Below, one piece after another: positions 23,049 through 34,714 of a stretch of 64,000 nucleotides of DNA. The DNA lies in the NCBI RefSeq assembly GCF_022581195.2, contig NC_061461.1:7502001-7566000 (forward strand). The letters are read 5' to 3'. Under the pieces are notes generated by a model. That model searched no databases. It was not told where the DNA came from and saw nothing but the letters and a program-made list of their open reading frames with translations. Position 1 is the first letter of the stretch. Every line of letters starts with the position of its first letter. The translations under genes were made by a program, and so were the position numbers. Origin of the DNA: Helicoverpa zea (Eukaryota; Arthropoda; Insecta; Lepidoptera; Noctuidae).

Positions 23049-25276
23049 AAAGTTAAAAACTTTCTTTGGCAATACCTTTCTTTACAATATCACAACGTCT
23101 TTAATGTTAAAATAAATTTTTATATTATTTTTAAACGTTAGATATATTTTTTTTATATTTTATAGAATAAATGTTATATGTAAAATTTTATGTAACTAAT
23201 CGAACACTCAATAGGTATATGTATTGAGGTATAGATATTGAGGTATAGGTATTGAGGGAATTGAAATGAATTGTTTCAAAGCGCAATTCTGAATTACAAA
23301 TATGCTTGAAATATGGTTACAATTATAGGTCCTAAAATACAATTACGTTTCTTCATATCTTGCCTCATATTCAGCAGGCAAATAAAGGAACTAAAAGTTC
23401 GGGAAGAGGGTAGCTTTCAAATCGATTCAATGCTTTAGGAGCCTTTATAAACACAAAACAATTACCATAGATAAATAAATCGTAGTCAAGTTATAATCGG
23501 AATAGCTCTCCAATTATTAAAGGAACCAAAAATGTTTAGTACTATATATAGGTATGCCTAGGTAGAACAAGGAATGTGTGTTAAAAGTTAATTGATTACA
23601 GGGAATGTTCTTAAAAGTGGAGATAAAAATGATCGTGTATAAATGTACCTAAGGAAAAATTGCATGACTTTAAAAATTATATATTTGGTATGTTTCTTGG
23701 AGGAGGCTTTCACTCGTAGGGGTTCCATACAAACGTAATACTAAACTTGTGAAATAAATACTAAAAACTGGCCAAGTGCGGATTCGGAATCGCGCACGAC
23801 GGGTTCCGTACGTACCATTATTTAGAAAATGAGCAAAAAAACACGGTTGTTGTATGTGTGTCCCCAAAATATTTTTTTTTATTTATTAAAATTTGAAAGC
23901 TTATTTTTTTTATAGCATAATAGAAATGTGTTTTATACTAAGCATTTATTTTGTCAAAAAATATAATGAAATTATAACTATTAGGTATAAGTCAATTAGC
24001 ATCCATTAAATAAATGTATAAGTGTGGACATGATGCCAACTCTGGACTTTACTCTCCAAGTTTTTTTTAAATAGTATTTTCTGTTTTTTGAAAAAAACTA
24101 AAAAAAAAAAACTATTCGATTAAAATTGTAATTTGTGAGTAAAAACCTTGCGTTGGAAAGTAAAGTTATTACACTGTTGGCAGCATTGATTCTTGTATGA
24201 TGAAATCTTCGTTTTGATTACTTCTGTGATTATCTGGCCCATTTTCACCGATAACATAAACGTCCGTTTTTTTTTTTTTTCAAATAACTGTTTAGGTTAA
24301 CTTTGAAAATTGAACGTGAAAATTCATAATAAACGGTGAACTTAGACCAAGGATAAATAATTTGGAAATGGCAAAAAAAATATATAGATGAAACCTATCT
24401 GAAAAGGAAGAGAACGTACCTATCTATCTGGGAAAACGGGATCTCAATTGGGAAAGTGGATAAGGCGTAAAAATGAAGTTTTGCCGCAAATCTAAGTAAA
24501 CCATTGTTGATATTCGATCCCTTCGCCTCGCTGTTTCATTTTACTCAAACTTTTGGTATATTCCCTCTTCCTTTTTCAATGAATTTCATAATTTTAACTT
24601 ACGATAAAAAATTGTGTGAGAGCGTAGTCAAGACGAGCGCATACGCGATGATAAAATCTGCGAGCCCAAAATCTTTCGTAAAAAAGCTTTGTCGTGATAC
24701 ACAGGTACCTAGTTTATAGGATATGTGTGCTATGCATATGTTGATTGGCCGTAGATGGTCGGGCAACAGTATAAATTTAAAAAATGTAGGTATATAACTA
24801 GGTACTGTAATTCCTATAAACTTATTATTTTATCATTTTTTTTACTATAAATCTAAGGTACTTTATTTTTAGATCCTGCGTATTTACTACATCTGTATTT
24901 ATTTAAACATCGAAATAAAAAGATGATAAAATATGGACGAGTTTTATTTTCAGCAGTTCGTGACGTGTGCGTTCGCGCAGCGGAATTTTGTTGAATTGAA
25001 AGATTTTAAGTATGCAGATAATTAGTGTAAGACGTCCTATAATTGTGTATGGTAAAAAAAATTGTGTAGAAATAAAATTGTGTAAAAATTGTGAGAAACT
25101 CGAACGAGTCGCGCCGCGGGAAGTCCCGCGGCGCCGCCGGCATCCGCGCGACTCTTTCGAGTTTCTCATGCGAAAATATACATTATAGTAATGGGAATAA
25201 AGTAAAAATTCAAATGACACTCAAACCGCGCTTCGCTTCGCTGCCCTTCGCCGCTCTTTTGGTGTGAATTGAGCCT
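23049..25276. other. Intergenic, no gene seen
   Basis: After the Dicer poly(A) signals the sequence is AT-rich with no splice-consistent coding frame. At 23762-23880 a dispersed repeat begins GGCCAAGTGCGGATTCGGAA, wording common in lepidopteran genomes. At about 24960-25030 a block sharing GCGTTCGCGCAGCGGAAT recurs inverted at 39560-39615. Open frames here look like chance. Confidence 0.5.
25093..25167. repeat. GC-rich hairpin
   Basis: GAGAAACTCGAACGAGTCGCG at the left pairs with CGCGACTCTTTCGAGTTTCTC at the right with few mismatches. The loop contains a second self-complementary word, CCGCGGGAAGTCCCGCGG. No gene is nearby. Confidence 0.6.
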
Positions 25277-25667
25277 AAAAGATAAAAATATAAACGTAAA
25301 ATACACTAATTAGGTCTTAGTTCTTAAAGTATGCAGTTTGGGGTCTAGATTTTCACGTTTACACAAACCTTGTAAGTGTCTGCAACATGTTGCCAAGTAT
25401 CAATGATGTTCCGTTAGTAATTTAAAAGTTATAGGATAATTTACCATGAATAGATCACTGTTTACAAAGCAGTCGAGTATCACGACGTTCTAAAGGAATT
25501 GCATGTTAAAATGTATGCCAATAATTTGTTTAATCATTCAACTATTCACTTGCAAAATTTCATGTAATTAAATTCAGTAATTAAAGAAAGACAATTATAA
25601 TACTGACGAAGCATCGAAAACCTACATAATCCGACCAATTCGGATAGCCATAAAAAAGCGGCCGTGC
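25277..25667 (+). repeat. Outer inverted repeat, left arm
   Basis: About 391 bp, from AAAAGATAAAAATATAAACG to GCGGCCGTGC. It is an inverted near copy of 34174-34569, 8.5 kb away, with small indels. The two arms flank the whole nested transposon cluster. They may be two copies of one short element or the ends of a larger composite. Confidence 0.75.
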
Positions 25668-26172
25668 AATATATTTAGGTAACATCCTAAAAGAACAATG
25701 TCAGGTTTCGGCCCACCCAATCAACTTTTAAAACTAAATTCTCACGAACACAAAGTTCATTACTACATCAATTTAAATATAAAATACTAACTTCTTATAA
25801 AATATTTAATTGTTATCTAGAACTTTTCCAAAAAAAAATATCATTAAATAAGTAGGGTAGGGGGGTAGCCATTGAACCACCAAAAGTTTGGAGATCTCTA
25901 GCGCGCTCATTTTTAGTCTAAGAAAATATTTTTGTCTCAAATGATAGGTTATTTAATAAGCTCAAATTGTGTTGAAATAAGTGGAAAACATTTGCTGTTG
26001 CCTGATTTATACATGTTTTTTTAAAACATGAGAAATGGTTCATAGCGTACTCCTAGGGGTACACAAAGAACCGGGGGGGTGGTATTAAATGAACCATGTG
26101 GTACACAATGAATCACGGTGATATAAAAAAAAACATTATCATTTGTTTTTAACGGGGTGTTATAAGTTTGAC

Positions 26173-26317
<145 letters not shown>

Positions 26318-26501
26318 GCATCGTAGCTCCCAAACGGATGATCCGATTGTAATGCGTTTTTTTTTGTTTAAAAGGTATGTCAGTCAGTCGGGAGTGTTCT
26401 TAGCTATGTTTGGTGGAAATCGGTTCAGGTCTTCAAGGTCATCAGCTCGTTTGCTAGATGTGATAGGAATGTTACACGCTCAGTTTACTTGCAAGTATAT
26501 G

Positions 26502-29409
26502 TTAATTTTAAAAATTAAAAATAAACTTATATATACAACTTAAAACTAATACATAGCATCAAAAAATTGCTCCTCATCGCTGTCACCGGGTAATGTACCC
26601 AGAAGGCTGGCAGCATTGCCACGTTGGATGGCAATGCTCAACCTCTGTGCGAAATAAAAGCCAGCCCTTGGGTCACGAGAAGTGTCAACAAGGCGCTTAG
26701 AAATTTCCTTTGCAAGCGCGTGAGCACTCGGACCCCACGGCCCGAGAGTTTCAACCCCAAACGGCTCAAACATGTAATTCCCGATAAGGCTACTATATTT
26801 GCGCCGTTTGAGGTCTTCTGCTTGTGAAGCGGCGGAGCCGACACAACACGCAGTTCTAGGAAGATGGGATGGCGCAAGAGTGTCGACGCAGGTCGCGTCC
26901 CACACTAAAGTCCTACCCATCTTCCACGGAAATAGCGACATGCCGTCTGGTCTCTTGCCATCGTCGCGTGCCAAACCATTTGGTTCAAGTACGGCTGGCA
27001 CGCCGACGGCAACAAGAGCCCGACGGATCACGTCGTTGATATTCGCATGTCGTGGTATGCGGCCCACACTCCGGCTGCACGACAGGCCGTGGTGACCGAG
27101 GCTGTTGACAGCTTCCCCGCAGTGGCAGCGGTGAGGAGTGCAGCATGAAGCACCCAGACGCAGGCAGACAGCGAGTCTGAAAGTGGTGTCGTCAAACATG
27201 GTGCCTATGTTTGCCGACGGAAATGCGTGAAGCCAAAGACCTGACTCCCATTCACCCACAGCCAGTAGGCGTGCTCGCTCCGCAGAAGTAATTGACGTAT
27301 CAATGAGATTTTTCCGTATTACTCTGCAGAGCGGCTCATCCCACTGTCTCTGGGAGGATGGGTTGGCGGGTAGATCGGTATTCGGGCATGTGACTTTCCA
27401 GGCATTAATAGCCTCCGCCAGGCATGGCACCTCAAAATTGATCAGTGTAATAGGTAGGATTTTCCTGATCAATTTGTCAGTGCCATGGACGGAGGAAATA
27501 AATGCCGGTAAACTAATACTGGAAATTTTGCGGACGCCAAGCCCTCCCATACGGATGGGAAGTGTAGCTTGAGACCAAGCTTTGTCGTCCAAGGCCACAT
27601 TTAAAATTGATGAAAGTGTGTGTCGAATTATTTTATCAATTTGATCCAAAAGGTTGATGTGCTTCCATAAATGAGAAGCACGCAAGATGTAGGTTAATTT
27701 GGGGCCAAAGCAGCAGTATCGTAGGATGGTGATGGCTGAATGTATATTAATTTTGAATAACCTTTCCGAAATATCATTGAAATTTTGAATTTTGTTCTCA
27801 ATAAAATCCGAAAATGACTCTTCTAGTACTGGTGACCCCAGGAGGCAAAGAGAACTTTTGTCTATTATTTTTATGCCATCGGCTACTGCGTTAAAATTTT
27901 GGAGTGTCGTCTGTCTGTCGGTTGTGTCAGATATAAATAGTTCGCATTTGGAAATGTTTAGGTCAAGGCCAATGTTATGGAGTTTGTCTCTTAGGAAAAT
28001 GAAATCATTAAGTACGGTATCTCTGTTGCCTCCCAGGGTCCCATCGTCGAGATACCAGACGTTAAATTCAGAATTTAGTTGCCGAATTATTGGGTTAATT
28101 GCCAAACTAAAGATCACAGGCCCGAGGGGATCACCTTGTTGACAGCCAACAGCGGATTCTAATAGGTTGTCCCGATAAAGTAATTTGGTTGGATGTCTGT
28201 AGCACTGCCAGAGGAAACTAAAAATTTGGGGTATTTCTTTTTTGGCTTCTGCCAGCAAGGTGTCCCTGTTCACCGAGTTGAATGCGTTCTTAATGTCAAC
28301 CTTCAAGATGACATCTCCGTTCCCATAATTTAGGTAGGTCGACAGGGCGTGTACGGCAGCCTCGCAGCCCCCTTTCGAGCCATAACCTAGCTGCAGGGGC
28401 TGAAATTTTTCCGAAACGTCCTCACTATAAAATTTACAGCAGATTTTGGCTGCCATACGACGATAAGTGGTCCCCACGGCAATTGGACGAATACCGCCAT
28501 CCTTCTTGCGCAAAGCACAGAGGTTTGCTCCATACAAAACGTCTATGACGGTTTCGTCCACCTTGCCGGAGAGCATAAGGTTGGTCAGGGCCGTAAGCTC
28601 CTTCAAGAGCGACTCACCTGCTTCCCCGGCGCTTGGGCAGGTGAGATCCTTCAGGTGTTGCGGACTCAAGCCGTCGAGGCCGCCTGCGGAGCCGCTCCTG
28701 AAGGAGCCTATGGCTGTGACCAGGTGTCGACCTGAAATTGTGAGGGTATGTGCGTCTGAATCAGGAGGGTCGGGAAAAGAGAGGCCATCTGCTGGGGCTG
28801 GGTGTTTACTCTCCAGAGCGGAGAGCGTGTCTGGAGAACACGGAGCCACCACATCACTGCTAAAGAGAATTCTAGCAGCCCCCCGAATGTCACCCTCGCC
28901 TAGCTTTGATTCCACTAGGCGGGGTATATTAGAAATTCTTTGGGTCGGTAATTTGGTATCGAAATCTTCTTGGCCTAAACTTACGCAGTTGTCTTTAATT
29001 TGTTTTGTCAAGGACTTTTTGTTTGCCAAATTTTTCTGAACGTGTAAAACTCTATATGGGAAGGTGAGCAATTGCTCCCAAGCACGTTGCGAGTTCTCCC
29101 GTGCAGCCAGGCGAACACAACCTGCCAAGTGTTGAGCAACCAGGGGCCTGGCTCCACGGGGAACCCGCTTTAATACCGGAGTTGAGTTTTTTAATTTAGA
29201 TAATTTTTGCCAGAAAGGATCGGTGGTTGGTGTCGGGTTTGTACATTACCCGGTGACAGCGATGAGGAGCAATTTTTTGATGCTATGTATTAGTTTTAAG
29301 TTGTATATATAAGTTTATTTTTAATTTTTAAAATTAATGTAAATATTATGTAAATATTTGAATAAAATCTTAGATACCCTTTTACAGTTAATAAAATCCA
29401 ACTTTCAGA
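26502..29409 (-). mobile_element. Twin-primed non-LTR-type retroelement insertion
   Basis: The insert is flanked by a 9-bp direct repeat, AAGTATATG (ending 26501 on the left, starting about 29410 on the right), inside the CA-tailed repeat. Comparison with copies 2 and 3 of that repeat confirms the empty site. Most of the insert (26502-29245) is in minus orientation; the last ~160 bp (29246-29409) is the element's own 3' end in plus orientation, with AATAAA. The two parts share about 100 bp of the 3' end in opposite orientation. Inverted 5' part plus sense 3' part between one pair of target duplications is the structure expected from twin priming. Confidence 0.8.
26546..29245 (-). CDS. Reverse transcriptase with C-terminal endonuclease-like domain (5' truncated)
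   Basis: One uninterrupted frame with no stop from the inversion junction near 29243 down to TAG at 26546; no natural start is present, so the N-terminus is lost. Numbering from 29128: RT motif A is ILKVDIKNAFNSV (about 274-286), motif B QQGDPLGP (about 330-337), motif C YLDD (about 359-362), instead of the FADD/YADD usual in LINEs. Near residues 650-700 a Cys/His cluster (CHCGEAVNSLGHHGLSC) is followed by KRPDG and LVWDATCVDT, an arrangement like the zinc knuckle plus PD-(D/E)xK endonuclease of R2-type elements. The last segment contains ETLGPWGP. An intact frame of about 900 codons suggests a recent insertion. Clade not assigned. Confidence 0.8.
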   Translation of the reverse strand, partial: CTNPTPTTDPFWQKLSKLKNSTPVLKRVPRGARPLVAQHLAGCVRLAARENSQRAWEQLLTFPYRVLHVQKNLANKKSLTKQIKDNCVSLGQEDFDTKLPTQRISNIPRLVESKLGEGDIRGAARILFSSDVVAPCSPDTLSALESKHPAPADGLSFPDPPDSDAHTLTISGRHLVTAIGSFRSGSAGGLDGLSPQHLKDLTCPSAGEAGESLLKELTALTNLMLSGKVDETVIDVLYGANLCALRKKDGGIRPIAVGTTYRRMAAKICCKFYSEDVSEKFQPLQLGYGSKGGCEAAVHALSTYLNYGNGDVILKVDIKNAFNSVNRDTLLAEAKKEIPQIFSFLWQCYRHPTKLLYRDNLLESAVGCQQGDPLGPVIFSLAINPIIRQLNSEFNVWYLDDGTLGGNRDTVLNDFIFLRDKLHNIGLDLNISKCELFISDTTDRQTTLQNFNAVADGIKIIDKSSLCLLGSPVLEESFSDFIENKIQNFNDISERLFKINIHSAITILRYCCFGPKLTYILRASHLWKHINLLDQIDKIIRHTLSSILNVALDDKAWSQATLPIRMGGLGVRKISSISLPAFISSVHGTDKLIRKILPITLINFEVPCLAEAINAWKVTCPNTDLPANPSSQRQWDEPLCRVIRKNLIDTSITSAERARLLAVGEWESGLWLHAFPSANIGTMFDDTTFRLAVCLRLGASCCTPHRCHCGEAVNSLGHHGLSCSRSVGRIPRHANINDVIRRALVAVGVPAVLEPNGLARDDGKRPDGMSLFPWKMGRTLVWDATCVDTLAPSHLPRTACCVGSAASQAEDLKRRKYSSLIGNYMFEPFGVETLGPWGPSAHALAKEISKRLVDTSRDPRAGFYFAQRLSIAIQRGNAASLLGTLPGDSDEEQFFDAMY

Positions 29410-30380
29410 AAGTATATGTGGGATCTGAAATTTGAAACACTAATGTCTTTTGGAACCACTGAGCTGGTCTGCTGTTAGGGCACGAAGGTAGGAGACGTAA
29501 CCCTGAACTGCCTTTTAGTAAACCCATCGAGTTTGGGCTCGTTGAATTTGTCTTGACGAGTTCTCTTCATGTTTCTGATTGACGAGAACCTGACGCTGGA
29601 AATGGGATGTGGCGGATTAAACCCTGAAATGCCGGAATGAAACGGATAAACCGATTTATATTTTTGCTGAAAATCTAGAATGTCCAAAGGTTAATCTTTA
29701 TTGTTTCTCAATCTGTGCAATTCTCCCAGAGCCAATTTGTTATGAGGATTGTTAAGCAGGTTCCTTTGGCCGAGATCGCATATAGCGACCCATCTTAAGA
29801 TAAAATAAATTAAATGAAAGAAGGAAAAATTAAGGAGCTCCTTTAAAAAGCATGAAATAAAATTAAATTATAAATTTAAAAAAACCCCCGACCCAAACGT
29901 GTCGGGGGACCGCTTTTTACCTTCATAAATACTTACATAAATCAAATGATACCTACCTAATTACAACATTCGTTTAAAAAAAACACGTATCTAAAGTAAT
30001 GAATTAGAGCGGTCCCCCGACACGACAAAATTTAGTTTACGTAGTGTTAAAAGTTATTTTTTGCTTTTTATAGGGTTTGGCGTGTTTAAGCTTTTGTCAT
30101 AATTATTGCGTACTTTTTTTGGGTCGGGGTTTTTTTTTAATTTATAATTTAATTTTATAAAGAAAAATAAATACACTATTTATAACTTTTTATAATTATT
30201 AAGTTTCGTGTTATACATACATATAAGAACCAACAAATCAGCCTTAAAACTTAATTTTTAACAATAATTATGAACATCTTAAAAGTTACGCACAAACTCT
30301 TTCCGGGAAAAAAGAAAAAACATTTTGTACTTGTATATTTATATGAATTAAAATGCTCTTAGCATTATAAAGTCGACGTG

Positions 30381-31425
30381 TTTTTATTTATTTATTTATT
30401 TATTAGGTACACCAACAGCAATACATACACAGAAGTTATAAAAATACGTTAAAAATTACATTACTGGTATGTATGCCTATTACAGGTATACACATCATTT
30501 ATAACAACAACACTATTAATATTTAACAAACGTTATTAGTATTTCTGAGCAAGTGTGACTTAAGAACTAGAATAAACTATTTTAATATTTATTGCTATTA
30601 ATTGCATTCCCATATCTCTGAGATAGTTTTTCTAAATTTTTTAATGGAACAAACATGAATGTCGGTATTCGTTAATTTACAAAGACTGTTAAACTCATTG
30701 CAAATCCTGAGTAGGGGAGCGTTAAGGCCTAGGTTACTTTTGACTTTAGGGATGAAAAACATTCTGGTATTAGGATGTCTGGGAGGCTTCGAAGGGACTG
30801 AGTAGAGGATGCGTTCTGTTAAGTCGCTGCATTTTGTGTGTCCATTCACAATCTTATAAAGAAATATGAGATCACGCAAACGACGTCGGTCACGCAGTGT
30901 CTTCATTTTGAAGGACTGCAAGCGCTGTATGTACGGACATCGATGGCTTATTTTATTTGAATTAAACGCTAGATGTTTGCTGAAAGCTCTTTGTACTCCC
31001 TCGACTCTTTGCGAATGTACTGCGTAGAAAGGGTTCCAAACTACACTTGCATACTCTATCCGACTACGTACCAAGGTGTTAAATAAGACTATTCGTGTCT
31101 TTGGTAATTGGAAGCCACGAGCGTTACGCTTCACGAATCCTAGCATCTGTGCGGACTTTTTTACAACATCATTGATATGTGCTTTGAAATTAAGTTTGGC
31201 GTCTATCAGTACACCTAGATCACGCATTTCATCTACTCTTTTTAATGCAGTATTACATATTGTGTAAGTAGTAGGGAAGGACGTTTTTTTTCTAGAAAAT
31301 CGCATGAAAAAGCATTTTTGGGGATTTAGGGTCATACAGTTAGCTGTGCACCAATTTTCTATGTTAGCCAAATCAGTCTGAACAAGCTTACAGTCACCGG
31401 GACCATTCATAAGTCTGAATGTGAT
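30381..31425 (-). mobile_element. 5'-truncated jockey-clade LINE
   Basis: Minus-strand fragment with the 3' part of the reverse transcriptase (see 30598-31410), a ~200-bp 3' UTR and a tail of TAAA repeats at 30381-30404. The 5' end stops abruptly at a perfect 18-bp hairpin (31408-31448). It is inserted in the pogo-like element. Confidence 0.75.
30598..31410 (-). pseudogene. Jockey-type reverse transcriptase, C-terminal fragment
   Basis: An open frame of 270 codons starting just after the position of the RT active site. It begins NGPGDCKLVQTDLANIENWC and contains the thumb-region wording RDLGVLIDAKLNF and YASVVWNP seen in jockey-family ORF2 proteins. The catalytic FADD part and the endonuclease are missing, so it is inactive, although the frame itself is not broken. 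It ends SEIWECN then TAA near 30598. Confidence 0.8.
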
Positions 31426-31492
31426 TCTCTATCACATTCAGACTTATGTATTTTTATTGTCCAAATAACAAATTGTAACAATCAACATTTCA

Positions 31493-31745
31493 TTATGCTG
31501 TCTTCATGTTGGGCAGTAAAAAAATTACTTGCATCATAATGGGGCTCTTGTCTACAAGACGGATTGTTCCTGTACTTTGTTTGTGACATATCTTCGCACA
31601 AGCACTTCGTCTGTCGCAATATTGGATAGAAAAGGTTGCAGTTTTTGCTGCTTTTCGAATGCTTAATCCTGACAAGTGTTTTTTCTATACCTCTTTGTGT
31701 AGCTTCCGCGGTGTGATACCCTTTTTACGTGCTTTCCTCCATGCT
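31493..31745 (-). pseudogene. Remnant of a pogo-like transposase N-terminus
   Basis: The minus frame reads WRKARKKGITPRKLHKEV, one stop, then KKHLSGLSIRKAAKTATF. The SIRKAAK helix-turn-helix wording and the 'P..L/V' lead-in resemble the N-terminal DNA-binding region of pogo/Tigger transposases. An acceptor-like TTTCAG precedes it. It has one in-frame stop and no catalytic domain. Confidence 0.45.
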
Positions 31746-31961
31746 GAAATAGACGAATAGGTAATGGTAATTAATGATAGGTACTCACATTAACACTTAG
31801 AGGTTAACTGTCTAATAATACTTCCCACCTGTTCATATATCATACAAAGCACTAAAATGTGGTACACAATACACAATGAACCGTGGTTCATTGCTTACCC
31901 AGGATAAATGGCTCACAGCGTACCCACCCCCTCTTAGGAAATATTAGGTCATGTTTTATAC

Positions 31962-33178
31962 AAAAATTAAATTATAAATTTAAAAAAACCCCCGACCCAA
32001 AAAAAAGCACGCAATTATTATGACAAAAGGTTAAAAACGCTAAACCCTATAAAAAGCAAAAAATAACTTTTAACACTACGTAAGTACCAACTAAAGCATG
32101 TCAGACTAAACTAAATTTTGTCGTGTCGGGGGACCGCTCTAATTTATTAGCCTAACGTTAGAAGTAATTATATACTACTACATTACATATACTTCTTATA
32201 ACTTTTTATACAATTTTGTTTAGATACGTGTTTTTTTTTATACGAATGTTGTAATTAGGTAGGTATCATTTGATTTATGTAAGTATTTTTAAAGGTAAAA
32301 AGCGGTCCCCCGACACGTCAAAATTTAGTTTAGTCTGACATGCTTTAGTTGGTACTTACGTAGTGTTAAAAGTTATTTTTTGCTTTTTATAGGGTTTAGC
32401 GTTTTTAACCTTTTGTCATAATAATTGCGTGCTTTTTTTTGGGTCGGGGTTTTTTTTTCAAATTTATAATTTAATTTTATTTAATGCTTTTTGAAGGAGC
32501 TCCTTAATTTTTCCTTCTTTCATTTAATTTCTTTTATTTTAAGATGGGGTCGCTATATGCGATCTCGGCCAAAAGAAGCTGTTTAACAATCCTCATGACA
32601 GACCAGCTCTGGGAGAATTGCACAGATTGAGAAACAACAAAGATTAACCTTTGGTCATTCTAGATTTTCAGCAAAAATATAAATCGGTTTATCCGTTTCA
32701 TTCCGGCATTCCAGGGTTTCATCCGCCACATCCCATTTCCAGCATCAGGTTCTCGTCAATCAGAAACATGAAGAGAACTCGTCAAGACAAATTCAACGAG
32801 CCCAAACTCGATGGGTTTACTAAACGGCAGTTCAGGGTTACGTCTCCTATCTTCGTGTCCTAACAGCAGACCAGCTCAGTGGTTCCAGAAGACATTAGTA
32901 TTTCAAATTTCAGATCCCACATATGCTTGCAAGTAAACTGAGCGTGTAACATTCCTATCACACCTAACAAACGAGCTGATGACCTTGAAGACCTGAACCG
33001 ATTTCCACCAAACATAGCTAAGAACACTCTCGAATGACATTCCTTTCAAACAAAAAAAAACGCATTACAATCGGATCATCCGTTTGGGAGCTACGATGCC
33101 ACATACACACACACACACGCACACAGACACGTCAAACTTATAACACCCCGTCGTTTTTGCGTCGGGGGTTAAAAAACC
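31962..33178 (+). repeat. CA-tailed foldback repeat, copy 2
   Basis: Plus orientation, uninterrupted. The head is a pair of ~150-bp inverted arms (about 31985-32135 and 32305-32455) starting at CCCCCGACCC. The body carries a 70-codon frame at 32651-32863; the tail runs through (CA)n near 33104-33126 to GCGTCGGGGGTTAAAAA. Same block order as 51838-52977. Confidence 0.75.
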
Positions 33179-34173
33179 GTTGAGAATTAATTCCAAAAAA
33201 TAGTCTCAGACAAGCCTAATGATCTACATTACACGTACAATTCACACATATTTAAGTAAGAGTTAGATTATTAAAGTAACAACAAAAAGAAACTCACCTT
33301 TTTTTGTCGTTTTTGCTTGAGTAGAAGACTAAGACGCGGCTCACGGGTGAGTATATCGCGACAGACCCACGGGCGGATAGACCAAACTTCATGACGTGGC
33401 AAGGGAGTCTCGACATAATTTTTGCGCGAGCTAGCAACGTTAGGTATGGCCGGTAGGTACTATGGTTCATACTGTACACGCGGTTCATTGGCTACCACCC
33501 TACCCTAATTATTTTGCTTATCGAGGTTAAGTTTTTTTTTAATAATTTGGAATAATTTGGTTTTGAGAAGTTCAATGCAAAAGTGGAAAACATAGAAAAG
33601 CTTCTGACATTAAACTACACAAAAAACTGTAAGAATTTTCACTGTACATGAAATATTTTTATTGAGCCTAAGTTACTATGGACGTCTAATATTGTTCTTT
33701 ACATTATAATACAGGTATTGAATTGGTACAGCTGATAACACAATTGTTGTTTCGATATAATTTATAGGTCATTTATTTTTCTACACCTACTTTTTAAATG
33801 TATTTGACTATGTCAGAAAGTAGGTACTAATTACGTAGGTACTTTATTTAAGTATGCGCTTGAGACTTGAGATATAATCTAGATATATTATTTAAGACAA
33901 ATAATATTCATACGGCTAATTTCTATTGAAAATTTACGGATCAGGATTCTAACTATAGACCCCTTAGGGAAATGAAATAATCACCACATGTAAGTATCTA
34001 CTACTGTTTAGGTAAATATTTATCATATTGTAGCTTATTACACTATTTAACCAATGAACTAGGCATGCACGAGCGTTCCACTTTGCAACTTTAGTGGATC
34101 AAACAATGTGTACGCAACTGTACCATATTAATAAATACTAACCTTCCAAGTTAAGAACGTTTCTTAGATAATG

Positions 34174-34569
34174 GCACGGCCGCTTTTTTGTAGCTATCCG
34201 AACTTGGTCGGATTATGTAGGTTTTCGATGCTTCGTCAGTATTATAAGTGTCTTTCTTTAATTACCACTGAATTTAATGACATGAAATTTTGCAAGTAAA
34301 TAGTTGAATGATTAAACAAATTATTGGCATACATTTTACCATGCAATTCCTTTAGAACGTCGTGATACTCGACTGCTTTGTAAACAGTGATCTATTCATG
34401 GTAAATTATCCTATAACTTTTAAATTACTAACGGAACATCATTGATACTTGGCAACATGTTGCAGACACTTACAAGGTTTGTGTAAACGTGAAAATCTAG
34501 ACCCCAAACTGCATACTATAAGAACTAAGACCTAATTAGTGTATTTTACGTTTATATTTTTATCTTTTA
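34174..34569 (-). repeat. Outer inverted repeat, right arm
   Basis: The inverted partner of 25277-25667, from GCACGGCCGC to TATTTTTATCTTTT. The 666 bp between the pogo-like end (33507) and this arm shows no gene and no counterpart on the left side. Confidence 0.75.
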
Positions 34570-34714
34570 AACCCTGCGACTTTTTCTAAATCTGTTTTTC
34601 TATACATATAATAAATCTGTAAAAAAACTGTGTCTGTACATTGAATATATTTAAAAAAATAATAATTGGGTGGGGTTTAGAAACAGTAATGGAGCACAAA
34701 TCCAAAAAAAAATT

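Noticed and set aside
28467..29039. 190-codon plus-strand frame opposite the reverse transcriptase
   Set aside because: Antisense shadow of the intact RT frame; no independent motifs.
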